DNA from: Labilithrix sp.
GTDB taxonomy: Bacteria > Myxococcota > Polyangia > Polyangiales > Polyangiaceae
Direction of reading: 5' to 3'
NCBI GenBank assembly: GCA_028287035.1
Contig: JAQBQL010000038.1
Span: 1 to 64,000 of the forward strand
Length of the DNA stretch: 64,000 nucleotides
Position numbers and translations under genes: made by a program. Shown here piece after piece: positions 26,346 through 35,945 of the stretch. Each line of letters opens with the position of its first letter. Position 1 is the stretch's first letter. The notes under the pieces were generated by a model. It made no database searches, was not told where the DNA came from, and was given only the letters and a program-made list of their open reading frames with translations.

Positions 26346-28225
26346 GGCTTCGCGCGCTCGTCGGGACGGTGGCGCTCCTCGCCTTCGCCGCGTGCGGCGG
26401 GGCCGATCACGTGCACGTGACGAACGACGTCGCCGTCACCATCACGCCGGCCACCGACGAGCTGCCCTTCGATCCGCGCGGCGCCCGGCTCCGCGCGGCG
26501 ACCGCCCAGCTGACGCGCATCGCCGGCCATCCCGTGGCCTTCGAGATCGACGCCGCGGTCGCCTCGGCGCTCCGCCCGGACTTCGAGCGTGACCTCATCG
26601 ACGCGGTCGAGCAGACCGCGCGCGCCCTCTCCGAGTGGAAGGCCGCCCGCGGCGCGCGCTCCGTCGCCGCGTTTCGCGAGGTGGCGTGCCGCTACGTCGT
26701 GACCGTCGAGGACGACGCGCCGCTCGTGACCTTCGACAGCAAGACCGGCGTGCTCCGCGTCGAGCTCTCGGCGCACCCGCGCGCGCTGGTGCCCGCCGGC
26801 CTCGTGTCCCGCGCGCTCGCGCACGAGGAGGACGTGTACCGCGAGGTGCGTTACGGCGACGTTCTTCCCGAGCAGGTCGCGCCCGGCGAGCGTCGCGCGT
26901 ACTTCGAGGCGCTCACCCACCGCTCCGGTCTCACCGAGCGGGAGCGGGCGACCCGCGAGCGGCTGAGGAGCCTCCCGCCCGCCGAGGCCCTCGGGCAGTC
27001 GCCCGAGGCGAGCGTCGTGCTGAAGGTGGTGCGCCTCGACGAGCTGTCGCGCGGCTCCGACCCGGCGCTCGCAGCGCTCACGCGAGCGTGGCTCTTCGGC
27101 GGCGGCGGGGGCGTCTTCCGGCGCGCGTACGACGACCGGAACGTCGACGTCGACGCGGTGCCTGCGGGCAGCGCCTTCCGCCGCGCCGAGGCGGCGTACG
27201 GCGCGTGGCTCACGCGCGAGCTGCCGGTGGCCACCCCGGCCGAGCAGCGCAAGGTGATCGGCTCCGTCTTCGACGCGCGGTCCCCCGGCGCGTACCCGGG
27301 CCTCGATCGGTTCGCGCTCGGTCTGCGCGTGGTCGACGCCTGGTCGAAGGCCGGCAAGCCGATGTCCGGGATGGGCGCCAGGGACGACCAGCGCGAGCTC
27401 TTCGACGAGGTCGTCTGCCCGAGCGTGCGCGACCGGCGCGGCAAGCGCGTGCGCAACAGCGGCTGCACGAGCAGCGCGCGCGGGTGGCTCGCGTATGTCG
27501 CCGACGACGAGCGGCGGCTCCTCCAGCTCGCCAGGGCCCTCGACGAACGGGATGACCCGGAGGTGGCGGCCACGCTGCTCGACGAGCTCCGCGGCCGCCC
27601 CGGACGCGACGCCCCGGACGCGCTGGACCCGTTCACGACGGTGCTGCACGCGCTCGATCCGCACAAGCGCTCGTGGCGTGCCGCGATCGAGGTGCTCGTC
27701 GAGAATCGCCGCGCCGGCCTGCGCGAGGAGTCGGCGGCGATCTGGAAGGCGCATCCCGACCAGCGCGGCACCGCGGTCTACGTGCTGGCCCGTGCCGACG
27801 TGGGCTACGCGGGTACGAACAACGAGGGCAGCGTGTGGCGAGGATTCGCGAAGAGCTACGGCTCGCCGATCGACGCTCCGCTGCTCGCCAGCATGCTCGA
27901 CTGGGGCCGGCCCGCCTTTGTCGAGGTGCCGCAGGTGTGGCCCGCCCTCGCCCACGGCTTCTCGCGGGCCGACGTGCTCCTCCCGCGCCTCGACGCGCTG
28001 CTGCCCGATGCGACGAGCGACGACGCCCCCGAGGTGCTGCGCGCGCTGTCGGCGATCGTCACCCGCCTGTGCAACGACCGCAGCGAGGCCGACCTCGCGA
28101 AGCTGCACGCCTGGACGGCGCGGCGCACGGCGAGCCGCCCGGCGGAGCGGCCCGTCCTCATGGTGCTCGGCCGCGACACCGCCCCCGGAGGCTGCGGCAG
28201 CCGCCTGAAGAAGAAGGACGACTGA
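26342..28225 (+). CDS. large lipoprotein of unknown family, paralogue B
   Basis: Exported lipoprotein of 627 residues, tandem paralogue of the preceding gene. Its GTG start overlaps that gene's stop (GTGA). The signal peptide ends LLAFAACGG. Shared landmarks, in order, are VAVTITPATDELPFDPRGAR, AGHPVAFEIDAAV, a Tyr/Ala helix (RRAEAAYGAWLTREL; compare TAYATWLLARF in A), YPGLDRFALGLRVVDAW (compare WPGIDRFAFGMSVIDEW), RGTAVYVLARADVGY, VWPALAHGFSRADVLLPRLDALL, and a C-terminal LCNDRSEADLAKLHAW. The conserved spacing shows a duplication. The tail ends in KKKDD. It converges with the epimerase gene 4 bp away. Function unknown. Confidence 0.8.
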   Translation: MRLRALVGTVALLAFAACGGADHVHVTNDVAVTITPATDELPFDPRGARLRAATAQLTRIAGHPVAFEIDAAVASALRPDFERDLIDAVEQTARALSEWKAARGARSVAAFREVACRYVVTVEDDAPLVTFDSKTGVLRVELSAHPRALVPAGLVSRALAHEEDVYREVRYGDVLPEQVAPGERRAYFEALTHRSGLTERERATRERLRSLPPAEALGQSPEASVVLKVVRLDELSRGSDPALAALTRAWLFGGGGGVFRRAYDDRNVDVDAVPAGSAFRRAEAAYGAWLTRELPVATPAEQRKVIGSVFDARSPGAYPGLDRFALGLRVVDAWSKAGKPMSGMGARDDQRELFDEVVCPSVRDRRGKRVRNSGCTSSARGWLAYVADDERRLLQLARALDERDDPEVAATLLDELRGRPGRDAPDALDPFTTVLHALDPHKRSWRAAIEVLVENRRAGLREESAAIWKAHPDQRGTAVYVLARADVGYAGTNNEGSVWRGFAKSYGSPIDAPLLASMLDWGRPAFVEVPQVWPALAHGFSRADVLLPRLDALLPDATSDDAPEVLRALSAIVTRLCNDRSEADLAKLHAWTARRTASRPAERPVLMVLGRDTAPGGCGSRLKKKDD

Positions 28226-28229
28226 GCGT

Positions 28230-29204
28230 TCAGACGTGGCCCGCGTCGCGGAGCCACCTGACCACCGGCTCGAGCGTCGCGTCGGCGCCGCGCGGGGCGT
28301 AGCCGAGCTCGCGGCGCGCCTTGCTCGAGTCGACGAACCAGTAGAGCGTCGCGTAGTCGAGCACGTCGAGGGGCAGGGGCGGCGGAAGGTGCAGCCGCTC
28401 GGCCGCCTTGCACGCCGCCATGACGAGGCGGTTCGGGAGCGGAACGACGCGGCGGCGGAGCCCGGCGAGATCGAGCACGTGCTTGCACAGCTCGGGGATC
28501 GAGAGGTTGTCGCCGCCGAGGATGTAGCGCTCGCCGCGCTTGCCCTTTTCGAGCGCGAGGGCGATGCCGCTCGCCACGTCGTCGACGTGCACCACCGAGA
28601 TGCCCCCGTGACACGCGAGCGCCGGCCAGTTCTTGATGATGTCGCGGATGTTGCCGGCGGTGACGAAGGCGTCGTCGTTCGGTCCGTAGACCTCGGCAGG
28701 ACACACCGTGACGACGTCGAGGACATCGACGAACGAAGCCACCACGCGCTCGGCCTTGCGCTTGACGATGCTGTACTGGAGCTCGGGGCGCTCGGGCGAG
28801 AACTGGGCGGTCTCGTCGAAGACGCGCGGCGTGTCGCTCGCGTTGATCGTCGTGGCCGACGAGACGTGCACGAAGCGCTTCACCTTGGCGTCGCGCGCCG
28901 CCTCGAGCAGGTTCCGCGTGCCGCCCACCGCGATCGACTCGAGCTTCTCGGCCGACGCGCTGCGGATGTCGGACCACGCGGAGACGCACGCGAGGTGGAT
29001 GACCGCATCCATGCCGCGGCACGCCTCGGCGAGGCTCACCGGATCGGTGATGTCGCCGGTCGCGCGCTCGAACGTGACGCCGGCGAGGCGGTCGGTCTTG
29101 CTGGTCGTGCGGAGGAGGAGGCGAAGCTCGTGGCCCTGCTCGCCGAGCAGGCGAGCGACGCGCGAGCCGATGAACCCGCTGGCGCCAGTGAGGAGGATCT
29201 TCAT
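28230..29204 (-). CDS. extended SDR, NAD-dependent epimerase/dehydratase (HpnA/DFR-like)
   Basis: Cytoplasmic oxidoreductase of 324 residues. GASGFIGSRVA at 7-17 is the NAD(P)-binding glycine motif; AVIHLA and HVSSATT are core strands; YSIVKRKAE supplies the catalytic Tyr and Lys (YxxxK). The C-terminal part (YILGGDNLSIPELCKHV, ARRELGYAPRG) resembles the hopanoid-associated sugar epimerase HpnA and dihydroflavonol-4-reductase-like proteins. It lies 39 bp after liuD on the same strand, so it may be transcribed with the leucine genes, but it has no known role in that pathway. Substrate unknown. Confidence 0.88.
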   Translation of the reverse strand: MKILLTGASGFIGSRVARLLGEQGHELRLLLRTTSKTDRLAGVTFERATGDITDPVSLAEACRGMDAVIHLACVSAWSDIRSASAEKLESIAVGGTRNLLEAARDAKVKRFVHVSSATTINASDTPRVFDETAQFSPERPELQYSIVKRKAERVVASFVDVLDVVTVCPAEVYGPNDDAFVTAGNIRDIIKNWPALACHGGISVVHVDDVASGIALALEKGKRGERYILGGDNLSIPELCKHVLDLAGLRRRVVPLPNRLVMAACKAAERLHLPPPLPLDVLDYATLYWFVDSSKARRELGYAPRGADATLEPVVRWLRDAGHV

Positions 29205-29243
29205 GATGGTTCGTTCTCGGAGGTCAGACCTTGCAAACAGCAG

Positions 29244-31268
29244 TCACGGCTTGGCGGCCGTCGCGTCCTCGAGGACCACGAGATCCGCGCCCTCGCTCAC
29301 CTGCTCGCCGACGCCGAAGCGGAAGCTCGCGACGGTCGCGTCCCGCGGGGCCGAGACCGTGAGCTCCATCTTCATGGCCTCGAGCACGAGGAGCGGCGTT
29401 CCCTTGGTGACCTTCGTTCCGGGCGCGACGAGGTGCGCGATGACCTTGCCCGGCATCGGCGCCTTCAGCCCGCCCTCGTGCGTGTCGGCGGACGCCGCGA
29501 CGTCGAGCGGGTCGACCAGCTCGAGCTCCCACCGCCGGCCGGCGAGGAAGACGATGCGCCGCGCGCCCTGCGGGACCACCGTCGCGCGGACCGTCCGCCC
29601 GCCCGCGTCGAGCTGCGCCGCGTGATGGCCGCGCGGCGAGAAGCGCACCTCGCCGGCCGGCGCCTTCGCGACCTCGTCCGGCGTTCCCGATCGAACCGTG
29701 AGCGCTCCCGAGGCCGACGCGGTCGCCCGCACCTCGCGCACCGTCTCGCCGGCGCGGAGCGTCACCACGTGCGGAGCGGGCGCGCCGAGGCGGAAGCCGT
29801 CGAGGGCCCACGGCGACCCCGCGTCGCTCGCGCGGTCGGACGAGGCACGCCGCGCGCGATCGATCTCGGCGGCGGCGGCAGCGATGAACGCGTCCTCCGG
29901 CACCGCGTCGTGCGGAGCCTCGAGCGCCTTGGCCTCGCGCTCGATGAGGCTCGTGTCGAGATCGGGCTCGGTGAAGGACCGCGTCCGCACGAGGCGACCG
30001 AGGAACTCCACGTTGTTGGCGACGCCCACCACCTGGTACTGGTCGAGCGCGCCCTGCATGTTCCGCAGCGCCTCGGCGCGGTCGTGTCCCCACACGATGA
30101 GCTTCGCGATCATCGGGTCGTAGTGGGTCGTGATCGAGTCACCCTCCTCGACGCCGGTGTCGATGCGTACCTGCGCCGACGGCTGCGGCGTGACGAGGTG
30201 CACGAGCTTGCCGACGGACGGCGCGAAGCCAGCGTCGGGGTTCTCGGCGTAGATGCGCGCCTCGATGGAGTGGCCGCGCACCGTGAGCTCGCTCTGCTTC
30301 TTCGGGAGCGGCTCGCCGGCGGCGACGCGCAGCTGCCACTCGACGAGATCGAGCCCCGTGATCTGCTCGGTCACGGGGTGCTCCACCTGGAGACGCGTGT
30401 TCATCTCCATGAAGTAGAACTCGCCGCTCGGCTCGACGATGAGCTCCACCGTCCCGGCGCCCACGTACCGAACCGCCTTCGCGGCGAGCACCGCGGTCTC
30501 GCCCATCTTGCGCCGCTGCTCGGGGCTCAGCCCCGGCGCGGGCGCCTCCTCGAGGACCTTCTGGTGCCGGCGCTGGACCGAGCAATCGCGCTCGAACACG
30601 CTCACGTAATTGTCGTGCGTGTCGCCGAACACCTGGAGCTCGACGTGGCGCGGCCGCACGACGTACTTCTCGATGAGCACGTCCTCCGAGTCGAACGCGC
30701 TCTTCGCCTCGCGCCGGCACGACAGCAGGGACGACGCGAAGTCGGCCGCGCGATCGACGCGGCGCATGCCCTTGCCGCCGCCGCCTCCGGTCGCCTTGAT
30801 GATCACCGGATAGCCGATCTTCTCGGCCTCCGCGGCGAGGTTGGCGGGCGACTGATCGGTGCCGTGGTAGCCGGGCGTCACGGGCACGCCGGCCTTCGCC
30901 ATGATGGCCTTGGCGGAAGCCTTGTCGCCCATCGCGCGGATCGCCTCCGGGCTCGGGCCCACGAACACGATGCCGGCCGCCGCGCACGCCTCGGCGAGGA
31001 GCGGGTTCTCGGAGAGGAAGCCGTAGCCCGGATGGATGGCCTGCGCGCCCGTGGCCTTCGCAGCCGCGATGATCTTGTCGACGACGAGGTACGACTCCCG
31101 CGCCGCGGCGGGCCCGAGGTGCACCGCCTCGTCGGCGAGACGCACGTGGCGCGCGCCGGCATCGGCGTCGGAGTACACGGCGACGGTGCGCAGGCCGAGC
31201 CGGCGCGCGGTGCCGATGATGCGGCAGGCGATTTCGCCGCGGTTCGCGATGAGAAGGCTATCGAACAT
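29244..31268 (-). CDS. liuD: methylcrotonyl-CoA carboxylase biotin-containing (alpha) subunit
   Basis: Acyl-CoA carboxylase alpha subunit of 674 residues joining biotin carboxylase and biotin carrier domains. The carboxylase half (1-445) has SLLIANRGEIACRI, GGGGKGMRRV for ATP binding and EMNTRLQVEHPVTEQITG. A divergent linker (about 460-595) is followed by the biotinyl domain with EAMKMEL, biotin on about K633. The assignment to 3-methylcrotonyl-CoA rather than acetyl- or propionyl-CoA rests on context: the carboxyltransferase and an isovaleryl-CoA dehydrogenase lie immediately upstream on the same strand, giving consecutive leucine-catabolic steps (isovaleryl-CoA to 3-methylcrotonyl-CoA to 3-methylglutaconyl-CoA). 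The spacer to liuB is 15 bp. Confidence 0.92.
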   Translation of the reverse strand: MFDSLLIANRGEIACRIIGTARRLGLRTVAVYSDADAGARHVRLADEAVHLGPAAARESYLVVDKIIAAAKATGAQAIHPGYGFLSENPLLAEACAAAGIVFVGPSPEAIRAMGDKASAKAIMAKAGVPVTPGYHGTDQSPANLAAEAEKIGYPVIIKATGGGGGKGMRRVDRAADFASSLLSCRREAKSAFDSEDVLIEKYVVRPRHVELQVFGDTHDNYVSVFERDCSVQRRHQKVLEEAPAPGLSPEQRRKMGETAVLAAKAVRYVGAGTVELIVEPSGEFYFMEMNTRLQVEHPVTEQITGLDLVEWQLRVAAGEPLPKKQSELTVRGHSIEARIYAENPDAGFAPSVGKLVHLVTPQPSAQVRIDTGVEEGDSITTHYDPMIAKLIVWGHDRAEALRNMQGALDQYQVVGVANNVEFLGRLVRTRSFTEPDLDTSLIEREAKALEAPHDAVPEDAFIAAAAAEIDRARRASSDRASDAGSPWALDGFRLGAPAPHVVTLRAGETVREVRATASASGALTVRSGTPDEVAKAPAGEVRFSPRGHHAAQLDAGGRTVRATVVPQGARRIVFLAGRRWELELVDPLDVAASADTHEGGLKAPMPGKVIAHLVAPGTKVTKGTPLLVLEAMKMELTVSAPRDATVASFRFGVGEQVSEGADLVVLEDATAAKP

Positions 31269-31283
31269 GGTGGTCTTCCTTCC

Positions 31284-32891
31284 TCACATCCGGAAGATGC
31301 CGAAGCGCGTCTCGGGGATGGGCGCGTTGAGCGCAGCAGAGAGCGAGAGGCCGAGCACGCGCCGGCTCTGGGCGGGATCGACGACGCCGTCGTCCCACAG
31401 GCGGGCGGTCGCGTAGTAGGGATTGCCCTGCGCCTCGTACTGGTCGCGGATGGGCGCCTTGAAGGCGGCCTCGTCCTCGGCGGACCACGAGCCGCCCTTG
31501 CCCTCGATGCCGTCACGCTTCACGGTGGCGAGCACCGACGCGGCCTGCTCGCCGCCCATCACGCTGATGCGCGCGTTCGGCCACATCCACAGAAAGCGCG
31601 GCGAGTAGGCCCGCCCGCACATGCCGTAGTTGCCGGCGCCGAAGCTGCCGCCGATGAGCATCGTCACCTTGGGGACGGCGGCGGTCGCGACCGCGGTGAC
31701 CATCTTCGCGCCGTCCTTGGCGATGCCCGCGTTCTCGACCTTCCGCCCGACCATGAAGCCGGTGATGTTCTGGAGGAACACGAGCGGGATCCCGCGCTGC
31801 GCGCAGAGCTCGATGAAGTGGGCGCCCTTCTGCGCCGACTCGCCGAACAGGATGCCGTTGTTGGCGATGATGCCGACCGGGATGCCGTACACGTGCGCGA
31901 AGCCGGTCACGAGCGTCGTGCCGTACCGCGACTTGAACTCGTCGAAGCGCGAGCCGTCGACGAGGCGTGCGATGACCTCGTGCACGTCGTACCGCTTGCG
32001 CGCGTCGGACGGGATGACCCCGTAGAGCTCGCGCGGGTCGTACTTCGGCTCCTCGACGGGAGCCATCTTCACCTGCGCGGGCTTCGTGCGATTCAGGTTC
32101 GCGACGATGCGGCGCGCCAGGTAGAGCGCGTGGGCGTCGTTCTCGGCGAGGTGGTCGGCGACGCCCGACACGCGCGTGTGCACGTCGGCGCCTCCGAGGT
32201 CCTCGCTGGTCACGACCTCGCCCGTCGCGGCCTTCACGAGCGGCGGGCCGCCCAGGAAGATCGTGCCCTGCTCCTTGACGATGATCGTCTCGTCGCTCAT
32301 CGCCGGAACGTACGCGCCGCCCGCGGTGCACGAGCCCATGACCACCGCGACCTGCGGGATGCCCGCCGCGCTCATGTTCGCCTGGTGGAAGAAGATGCGC
32401 CCGAAGTGCTCGCGGTCCGGGAACACCTCGTCCTGGCGGGGCAGGTACGCGCCGCCCGAGTCGACGAGGTAGACGCACGGCAGGTGGTTCTCGCGCGCGA
32501 TCTCCTGGGCGCGGAGGTGCTTCTTCACGGTCATCGGGTAGTAGGTGCCACCCTTCACCGTCGCGTCGTTCGCGACGATCATGCACTCCTGGCCCTCGAT
32601 GCGGCCGATGCCGGCGATCATGCCCGCCGCCGGCGCCTCGCCGTCGTACATGCCGTTGGCGGCGAGCTGGCCGATCTCGAGGAAGGGCGTGCCCGGGTCG
32701 AGCAGCTTCTCGACGCGGTCGCGGGGGAGGAGCTTGCCGCGCGCCGCATGCTTCTGGCGCGCGCTCTCGCCGCCGCCCCGCGAGGCATCGGTGATCCTGG
32801 TCTCGAGGTCGGAGACGAGCGCACGCATCGCGTCGGCGTTGGCGCGGAACTCGGCCGACTGCGTGTCGACACTGGAGGAGAGGACGCTCAT
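31284..32891 (-). CDS. liuB: methylcrotonyl-CoA carboxylase carboxyltransferase (beta) subunit
   Basis: Carboxyltransferase subunit of 535 residues, the normal size for MCC beta. Start 32891 ([15 protein letters not shown]) matches the family N-terminus; the open frame continues upstream inside liuA and is not coding. Typical segments are [78 protein letters not shown] and [20 protein letters not shown], which mark the MCC-beta branch of the crotonase-like carboxyltransferases. It works as a complex with LiuD on the biotin-carboxyl group. It lies 14 bp after liuA. Confidence 0.95.
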   Translation of the reverse strand: MSVLSSSVDTQSAEFRANADAMRALVSDLETRITDASRGGGESARQKHAARGKLLPRDRVEKLLDPGTPFLEIGQLAANGMYDGEAPAAGMIAGIGRIEGQECMIVANDATVKGGTYYPMTVKKHLRAQEIARENHLPCVYLVDSGGAYLPRQDEVFPDREHFGRIFFHQANMSAAGIPQVAVVMGSCTAGGAYVPAMSDETIIVKEQGTIFLGGPPLVKAATGEVVTSEDLGGADVHTRVSGVADHLAENDAHALYLARRIVANLNRTKPAQVKMAPVEEPKYDPRELYGVIPSDARKRYDVHEVIARLVDGSRFDEFKSRYGTTLVTGFAHVYGIPVGIIANNGILFGESAQKGAHFIELCAQRGIPLVFLQNITGFMVGRKVENAGIAKDGAKMVTAVATAAVPKVTMLIGGSFGAGNYGMCGRAYSPRFLWMWPNARISVMGGEQAASVLATVKRDGIEGKGGSWSAEDEAAFKAPIRDQYEAQGNPYYATARLWDDGVVDPAQSRRVLGLSLSAALNAPIPETRFGIFRM

Positions 32892-32905
32892 GGCAGTGGC
32901 CTCCT

Positions 32906-34081
32906 TTACATCGATTCCGAGAAGAGCTCGCGCCCGATGAGCATCCGGCGGATCTCGGACGTCCCGGCGCCGATCTCGTAGAGCTTCGCGTCGCGCCACA
33001 GGCGGGGCGTCGGGAACTCGTTGACGTAGCCGTTGCCGCCGAGGATCTGGATGGTCTCGCCGGCCATCCAGGTCGCCTTCTCGGCGGCGTAGAGGATCGC
33101 GCCGGCTGCGTCCTTGCGGAGGCGGCGGTCGTGGTCGACGCGGTCGCAGGCCTGGCCCACCGCATAGACGTACGCGCGGCACGCCGACCACGTCGTGTAC
33201 ATGTCCGCGAGCTTCGCCTGGATCAGCTGGAACTGCCCGATGCTCTGCCCGAACTGCTTGCGGTCGTGCACGTAGGGCAGGGCGACGTCGTGGCAGGCCG
33301 CCATGATGCCGAGCGGGCCGCCCGCGAGCACCGCGCGCTCGTAGTCGAGGCCGGACATGAGCACCTTCACGCCCTGACCGAGCTGCCCGAGGATGTTCTC
33401 TTCCGGCACCTCGCAGTCCTCGAAGAACACCGGGAACGTGTTCGAGCCGCGCATGCCGAGCTTGTCGAGCTTCTCGCCGTAGCCGAGGCCCTTCGTGCCC
33501 TTCTCGACGATGAACGCGGTGATCCCCTGCGCCCCGGCCTCGGGGTTGGTCTTCGCGTAGACGACCATCACGTCGGCGTTGGCGCCGTTGGTGATCCACA
33601 TCTTCGAGCCGTTCAGGACGTAGCGGTCGCCCTTCTTGTCGGCGCGGAGCTTCATGCTGACGACGTCGGAGCCCGCGTCGGGCTCGCTCATCGCGAGCGC
33701 CCCCACGAACTCGCCGCTGACGAGCTTCGGCAGGTAACGCTCCTTCTGCGCGGCGTTCCCGTTCCGGTGCAGCTGGTTCACGCACAGGTTCGAGTGTGCG
33801 CCGTACGAGAGCCCGACCGACGCCGAGGCGCGGGAGATCTCCTCCATCGCGATGATGTGCGCGAGGTACCCGAGGTTCGATCCGCCGTACTCCTCGGCCA
33901 CCGTCATGCCGTGGACGCCGAGGTCCCCGAGCTTCTTCCAGAGGTCGACCGGGAAGAGGTTGTCGTGGTCGACGGCCGCCGCGCGCGGGGCGATCTCCTT
34001 CGCCGCGAAGTCACGCACGCTCTTGCGCAGCATGTCGAGCGTCTCGCCGAGCTCGAACCGGAGACCTGAAAAGTTCGACAT
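32906..34081 (-). CDS. liuA: isovaleryl-CoA dehydrogenase
   Basis: FAD-dependent acyl-CoA dehydrogenase of 391 residues, oxidising isovaleryl-CoA in leucine catabolism. Start 34081 ([13 protein letters not shown]) is chosen over the in-frame start at 34138 because TACAGT lies 7 nt upstream and the family starts here. [15 protein letters not shown] and [10 protein letters not shown] are flavin/substrate signatures. The catalytic Glu is E248 in [13 protein letters not shown], the position used by isovaleryl-CoA dehydrogenases, while the site used by medium-chain enzymes reads YEIGAGTSE without Glu. This supports the specific call. First gene of liuA-liuB-liuD; divergent from an AraC regulator. 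Confidence 0.95.
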   Translation of the reverse strand: MSNFSGLRFELGETLDMLRKSVRDFAAKEIAPRAAAVDHDNLFPVDLWKKLGDLGVHGMTVAEEYGGSNLGYLAHIIAMEEISRASASVGLSYGAHSNLCVNQLHRNGNAAQKERYLPKLVSGEFVGALAMSEPDAGSDVVSMKLRADKKGDRYVLNGSKMWITNGANADVMVVYAKTNPEAGAQGITAFIVEKGTKGLGYGEKLDKLGMRGSNTFPVFFEDCEVPEENILGQLGQGVKVLMSGLDYERAVLAGGPLGIMAACHDVALPYVHDRKQFGQSIGQFQLIQAKLADMYTTWSACRAYVYAVGQACDRVDHDRRLRKDAAGAILYAAEKATWMAGETIQILGGNGYVNEFPTPRLWRDAKLYEIGAGTSEIRRMLIGRELFSESM

Positions 34082-34088
34082 GACGAGA

Positions 34089-34094
34089 ACTGTA
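34089..34094 (-). promoter_or_regulatory. -10-like box TACAGT for the liu operon, leaderless-type spacing
   Basis: Seven nt before the ATG at 34081 on the minus strand. Confidence 0.5.
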
Positions 34095-34133
34095 CGGGCA
34101 CGCCGGTGGCGAGGATTGCCACCGTGGTTGCAG

Positions 34134-34155
34134 ATCATGCCAACTCCGGCATGAT
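34134..34155. promoter_or_regulatory. perfect 22-bp dyad in the liuA/AraC divergent promoter
   Basis: ATCATGCC-AACTCC-GGCATGAT, two perfect 8-bp arms with a 6-nt spacer, ends 6 nt before the GTG of the AraC gene. The right arm contains CATGAT, which could be that gene's -10, so binding would repress its own gene. It is the best operator candidate in the window. Confidence 0.6.
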
Positions 34156-34161
34156 GACGGC

Positions 34162-35205
34162 GTGGCAGGACGGCCCACGAGAGCGGTGATCGAGACCCCC
34201 GCGCGGCGGGCCGAGACGCCCATGGCCTTCGTGCGGGCGATCCTCCTCGCCTACGAGAAATACGGCGTCGATCCGGCGGGGGCCCTGCGCGCGGCGCGCA
34301 TCACGCCGGCGCAGGTGAGGCGCGAGGCGGCGCGGATCGACGCCTCGCAGCTCGAAACCTTTTCCGCCACGGCGATGCAGGAGCTCGACGACGAGGCGCT
34401 CGGCTGGTTCGAGCGGAAGCTACCCTGGGGGACGTACGGCATGCTCTGCCGCGCCTCGCTCGGAGCGCCGACCCTGGGCGTCGCCCTCAAGCGCTGGTGC
34501 CGGCACCACCGGCTCCTCACGACGGCCGTCGACCTGCGGCTCGAGGTGGACCGCGGGGAGGCGCGGCTCGTGGTGCGCGAGCTCCGCGACTTCGGCGCCA
34601 TGCGCGAGTTCTGCCTGCTCACGTGCCTTCGCTTCGTGCACGGCTACGCGTGCTGGCTCGTCAACTCGCAGCTGCCGCTCCGCGAGGTGACCTTCCCCAT
34701 CGCCGCGCCGCCGCATGCCGCGGTGTTCCCGCTGCTCTTCCCGGGGCCGGTCCGCTGGGACGCCGAGCGAACCAGCATGGCCTTCGACGCGCGCTACCTC
34801 GAGCTCACGCCGAAGCGGGACGAGCGGGCGCTCACCGTCATGCTGCAGCGCGCGCTGCTCCTCACCGTGAAGCAGTACCGCCGCGACCGCTTGCTCGTGA
34901 ACCGCGTGCGCGAGCACCTCCAGGCGAGCACCGATCCCGGCACGACGGCGCGGGAGGTGGCGGCGGCGGTGCACGTGTCCGTGCGCTCGCTGCACCGTCA
35001 GCTCGCCAACGAGGGCGCTTCACTCCAGGGCATCAAGGACGACGTGCACCGCGCGCGGGCGCTCGATCTCCTGCGCCGGACCTCGCTGTCCATCAAGCAG
35101 GTCGCCACGCGCGTCGGGTTCTCGAACGAGAAGAGCTTCTCGCGCGCGTTCAAGGTGTGGACCGGCGAGACCCCCAGCGAGCATCGCCGGTCCGCCACCT
35201 CGTGA
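34162..35205 (+). CDS. AraC-family transcriptional regulator (Arabinose_bd/OruR type)
   Basis: Regulator of 347 residues. The N-terminal 200 residues ([22 protein letters not shown] ... [21 protein letters not shown] ... [15 protein letters not shown]) match the Arabinose_bd/OruR-ArgR-type effector domain. The last 105 residues hold the two AraC helix-turn-helix motifs ([57 protein letters not shown]). The GTG start at 34162 follows the 22-bp dyad by 6 nt. Only 80 bp separate it from liuA on the other strand, so it is the probable regulator of leucine degradation here, where other bacteria use MerR-type LiuR or TetR-type LiuQ. Confidence 0.9.
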   Translation: MAGRPTRAVIETPARRAETPMAFVRAILLAYEKYGVDPAGALRAARITPAQVRREAARIDASQLETFSATAMQELDDEALGWFERKLPWGTYGMLCRASLGAPTLGVALKRWCRHHRLLTTAVDLRLEVDRGEARLVVRELRDFGAMREFCLLTCLRFVHGYACWLVNSQLPLREVTFPIAAPPHAAVFPLLFPGPVRWDAERTSMAFDARYLELTPKRDERALTVMLQRALLLTVKQYRRDRLLVNRVREHLQASTDPGTTAREVAAAVHVSVRSLHRQLANEGASLQGIKDDVHRARALDLLRRTSLSIKQVATRVGFSNEKSFSRAFKVWTGETPSEHRRSATS

Positions 35206-35209
35206 CGTC

Positions 35210-35866
35210 TCAGGCCGGCTGCTTGGTCGTGCGCAGGTAAGGCTTGTGGGTCTTGAAGTCGCCGAAGGTCTTCTTCGCGTCCTCGTCGTTCACCGCGGTG
35301 GTGATGATGACGTCCTCGCCGACCTTCCAGTTCACCGGCGTCGCGACCTTGTGCTTCGACGTCAGCTGCAGCGAGTCGAGCACGCGCAGGACCTCGTCGA
35401 AATTGCGGCCGACCGCCATCGGGTAGGTGAGCGTCAGCTTGATGCGCTTGTCGGGACCGACGATGAAGACGGTGCGGACCGTGGCGTTGTTGGCGGGAGT
35501 GCGTCCCTCGGACGTGCCGGCCTCGTCGGCGGGCAGCATGTCATAGAGCTTCGCGACGTGGAGATCGGGGTCGCCGATCATCGGGAAGCTCACCTTCGAG
35601 CCCTGCGTCTCCTCGATGTCCTTCGCCCACTTGTCGTGGTTGTCGACGGGGTCGACGGAGAGGCCGATCACCTTCGTGCCGCGCTTCGCGAACTCGGGCT
35701 CGAGCTTCGCAACGTAGCCGAGCTCCGTCGTGCACACCGGCGTGAAGTCCTTCGGGTGCGAGAAGAGGATCGCCCAGCCGTCGCCGATCCACTCGTGGAA
35801 GTCGATGTCACCCTTCGTGGTCTTGGCTTTGAAGTTCGGCGCGACATCGTTGATACGCAGCGACAT
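35210..35866 (-). CDS. 1-Cys peroxiredoxin (Prx6 type)
   Basis: Thiol peroxidase of 218 residues reducing hydroperoxides. The peroxidatic Cys is C45 in HPKDFTPVCTTELG, with the conserved Thr and Pro of PxxxTxxC. SVDPVDNHDKWAKDIEE and the long C-terminal extension (KVATPVNWKVGEDVIITTAV) are characteristic of the Prx6/1-Cys group; no resolving Cys is visible. Start 35866 is preferred over the in-frame start at 35899 because it matches the family N-terminus (MSLRINDVAPNFKA) and GGAGG lies upstream. It converges on the AraC gene with a 4-bp spacer. An extended dyad directly upstream suggests redox-dependent control. Confidence 0.95.
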   Translation of the reverse strand: MSLRINDVAPNFKAKTTKGDIDFHEWIGDGWAILFSHPKDFTPVCTTELGYVAKLEPEFAKRGTKVIGLSVDPVDNHDKWAKDIEETQGSKVSFPMIGDPDLHVAKLYDMLPADEAGTSEGRTPANNATVRTVFIVGPDKRIKLTLTYPMAVGRNFDEVLRVLDSLQLTSKHKVATPVNWKVGEDVIITTAVNDEDAKKTFGDFKTHKPYLRTTKQPA

Positions 35867-35872
35867 GAGAGG

Positions 35873-35916
35873 CCTCCGATTTTGCGATAGCGGATACATG
35901 TCTATTATCGCGGAGG
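35873..35916 (-). promoter_or_regulatory. extended imperfect dyad upstream of the peroxiredoxin gene
   Basis: The outer arms CCTCCG/CGGAGG and inner arms CGATA/TATCG bracket an AT-rich core (ATAGACATGTATCC on the minus strand), with a 5-nt bulge in one arm. This is the most AT-rich spot of the region and could hold the promoter plus an operator; no regulator gene is adjacent. Confidence 0.4.
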
Positions 35917-35945
35917 CGACCCGTCAAGGCGTGACCGGGCGGGGA

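Noticed and set aside
28236..32981. Very long open frames antisense to real genes (for example 28236-32981 plus, 12309-16469 plus, 5838-9284 minus, 26195-28726 minus)
   Set aside because: They are Arg/His/Ala-rich, lack domains, and lie opposite genes with clear motifs; high GC at third codon positions removes stop codons from the complementary frames.
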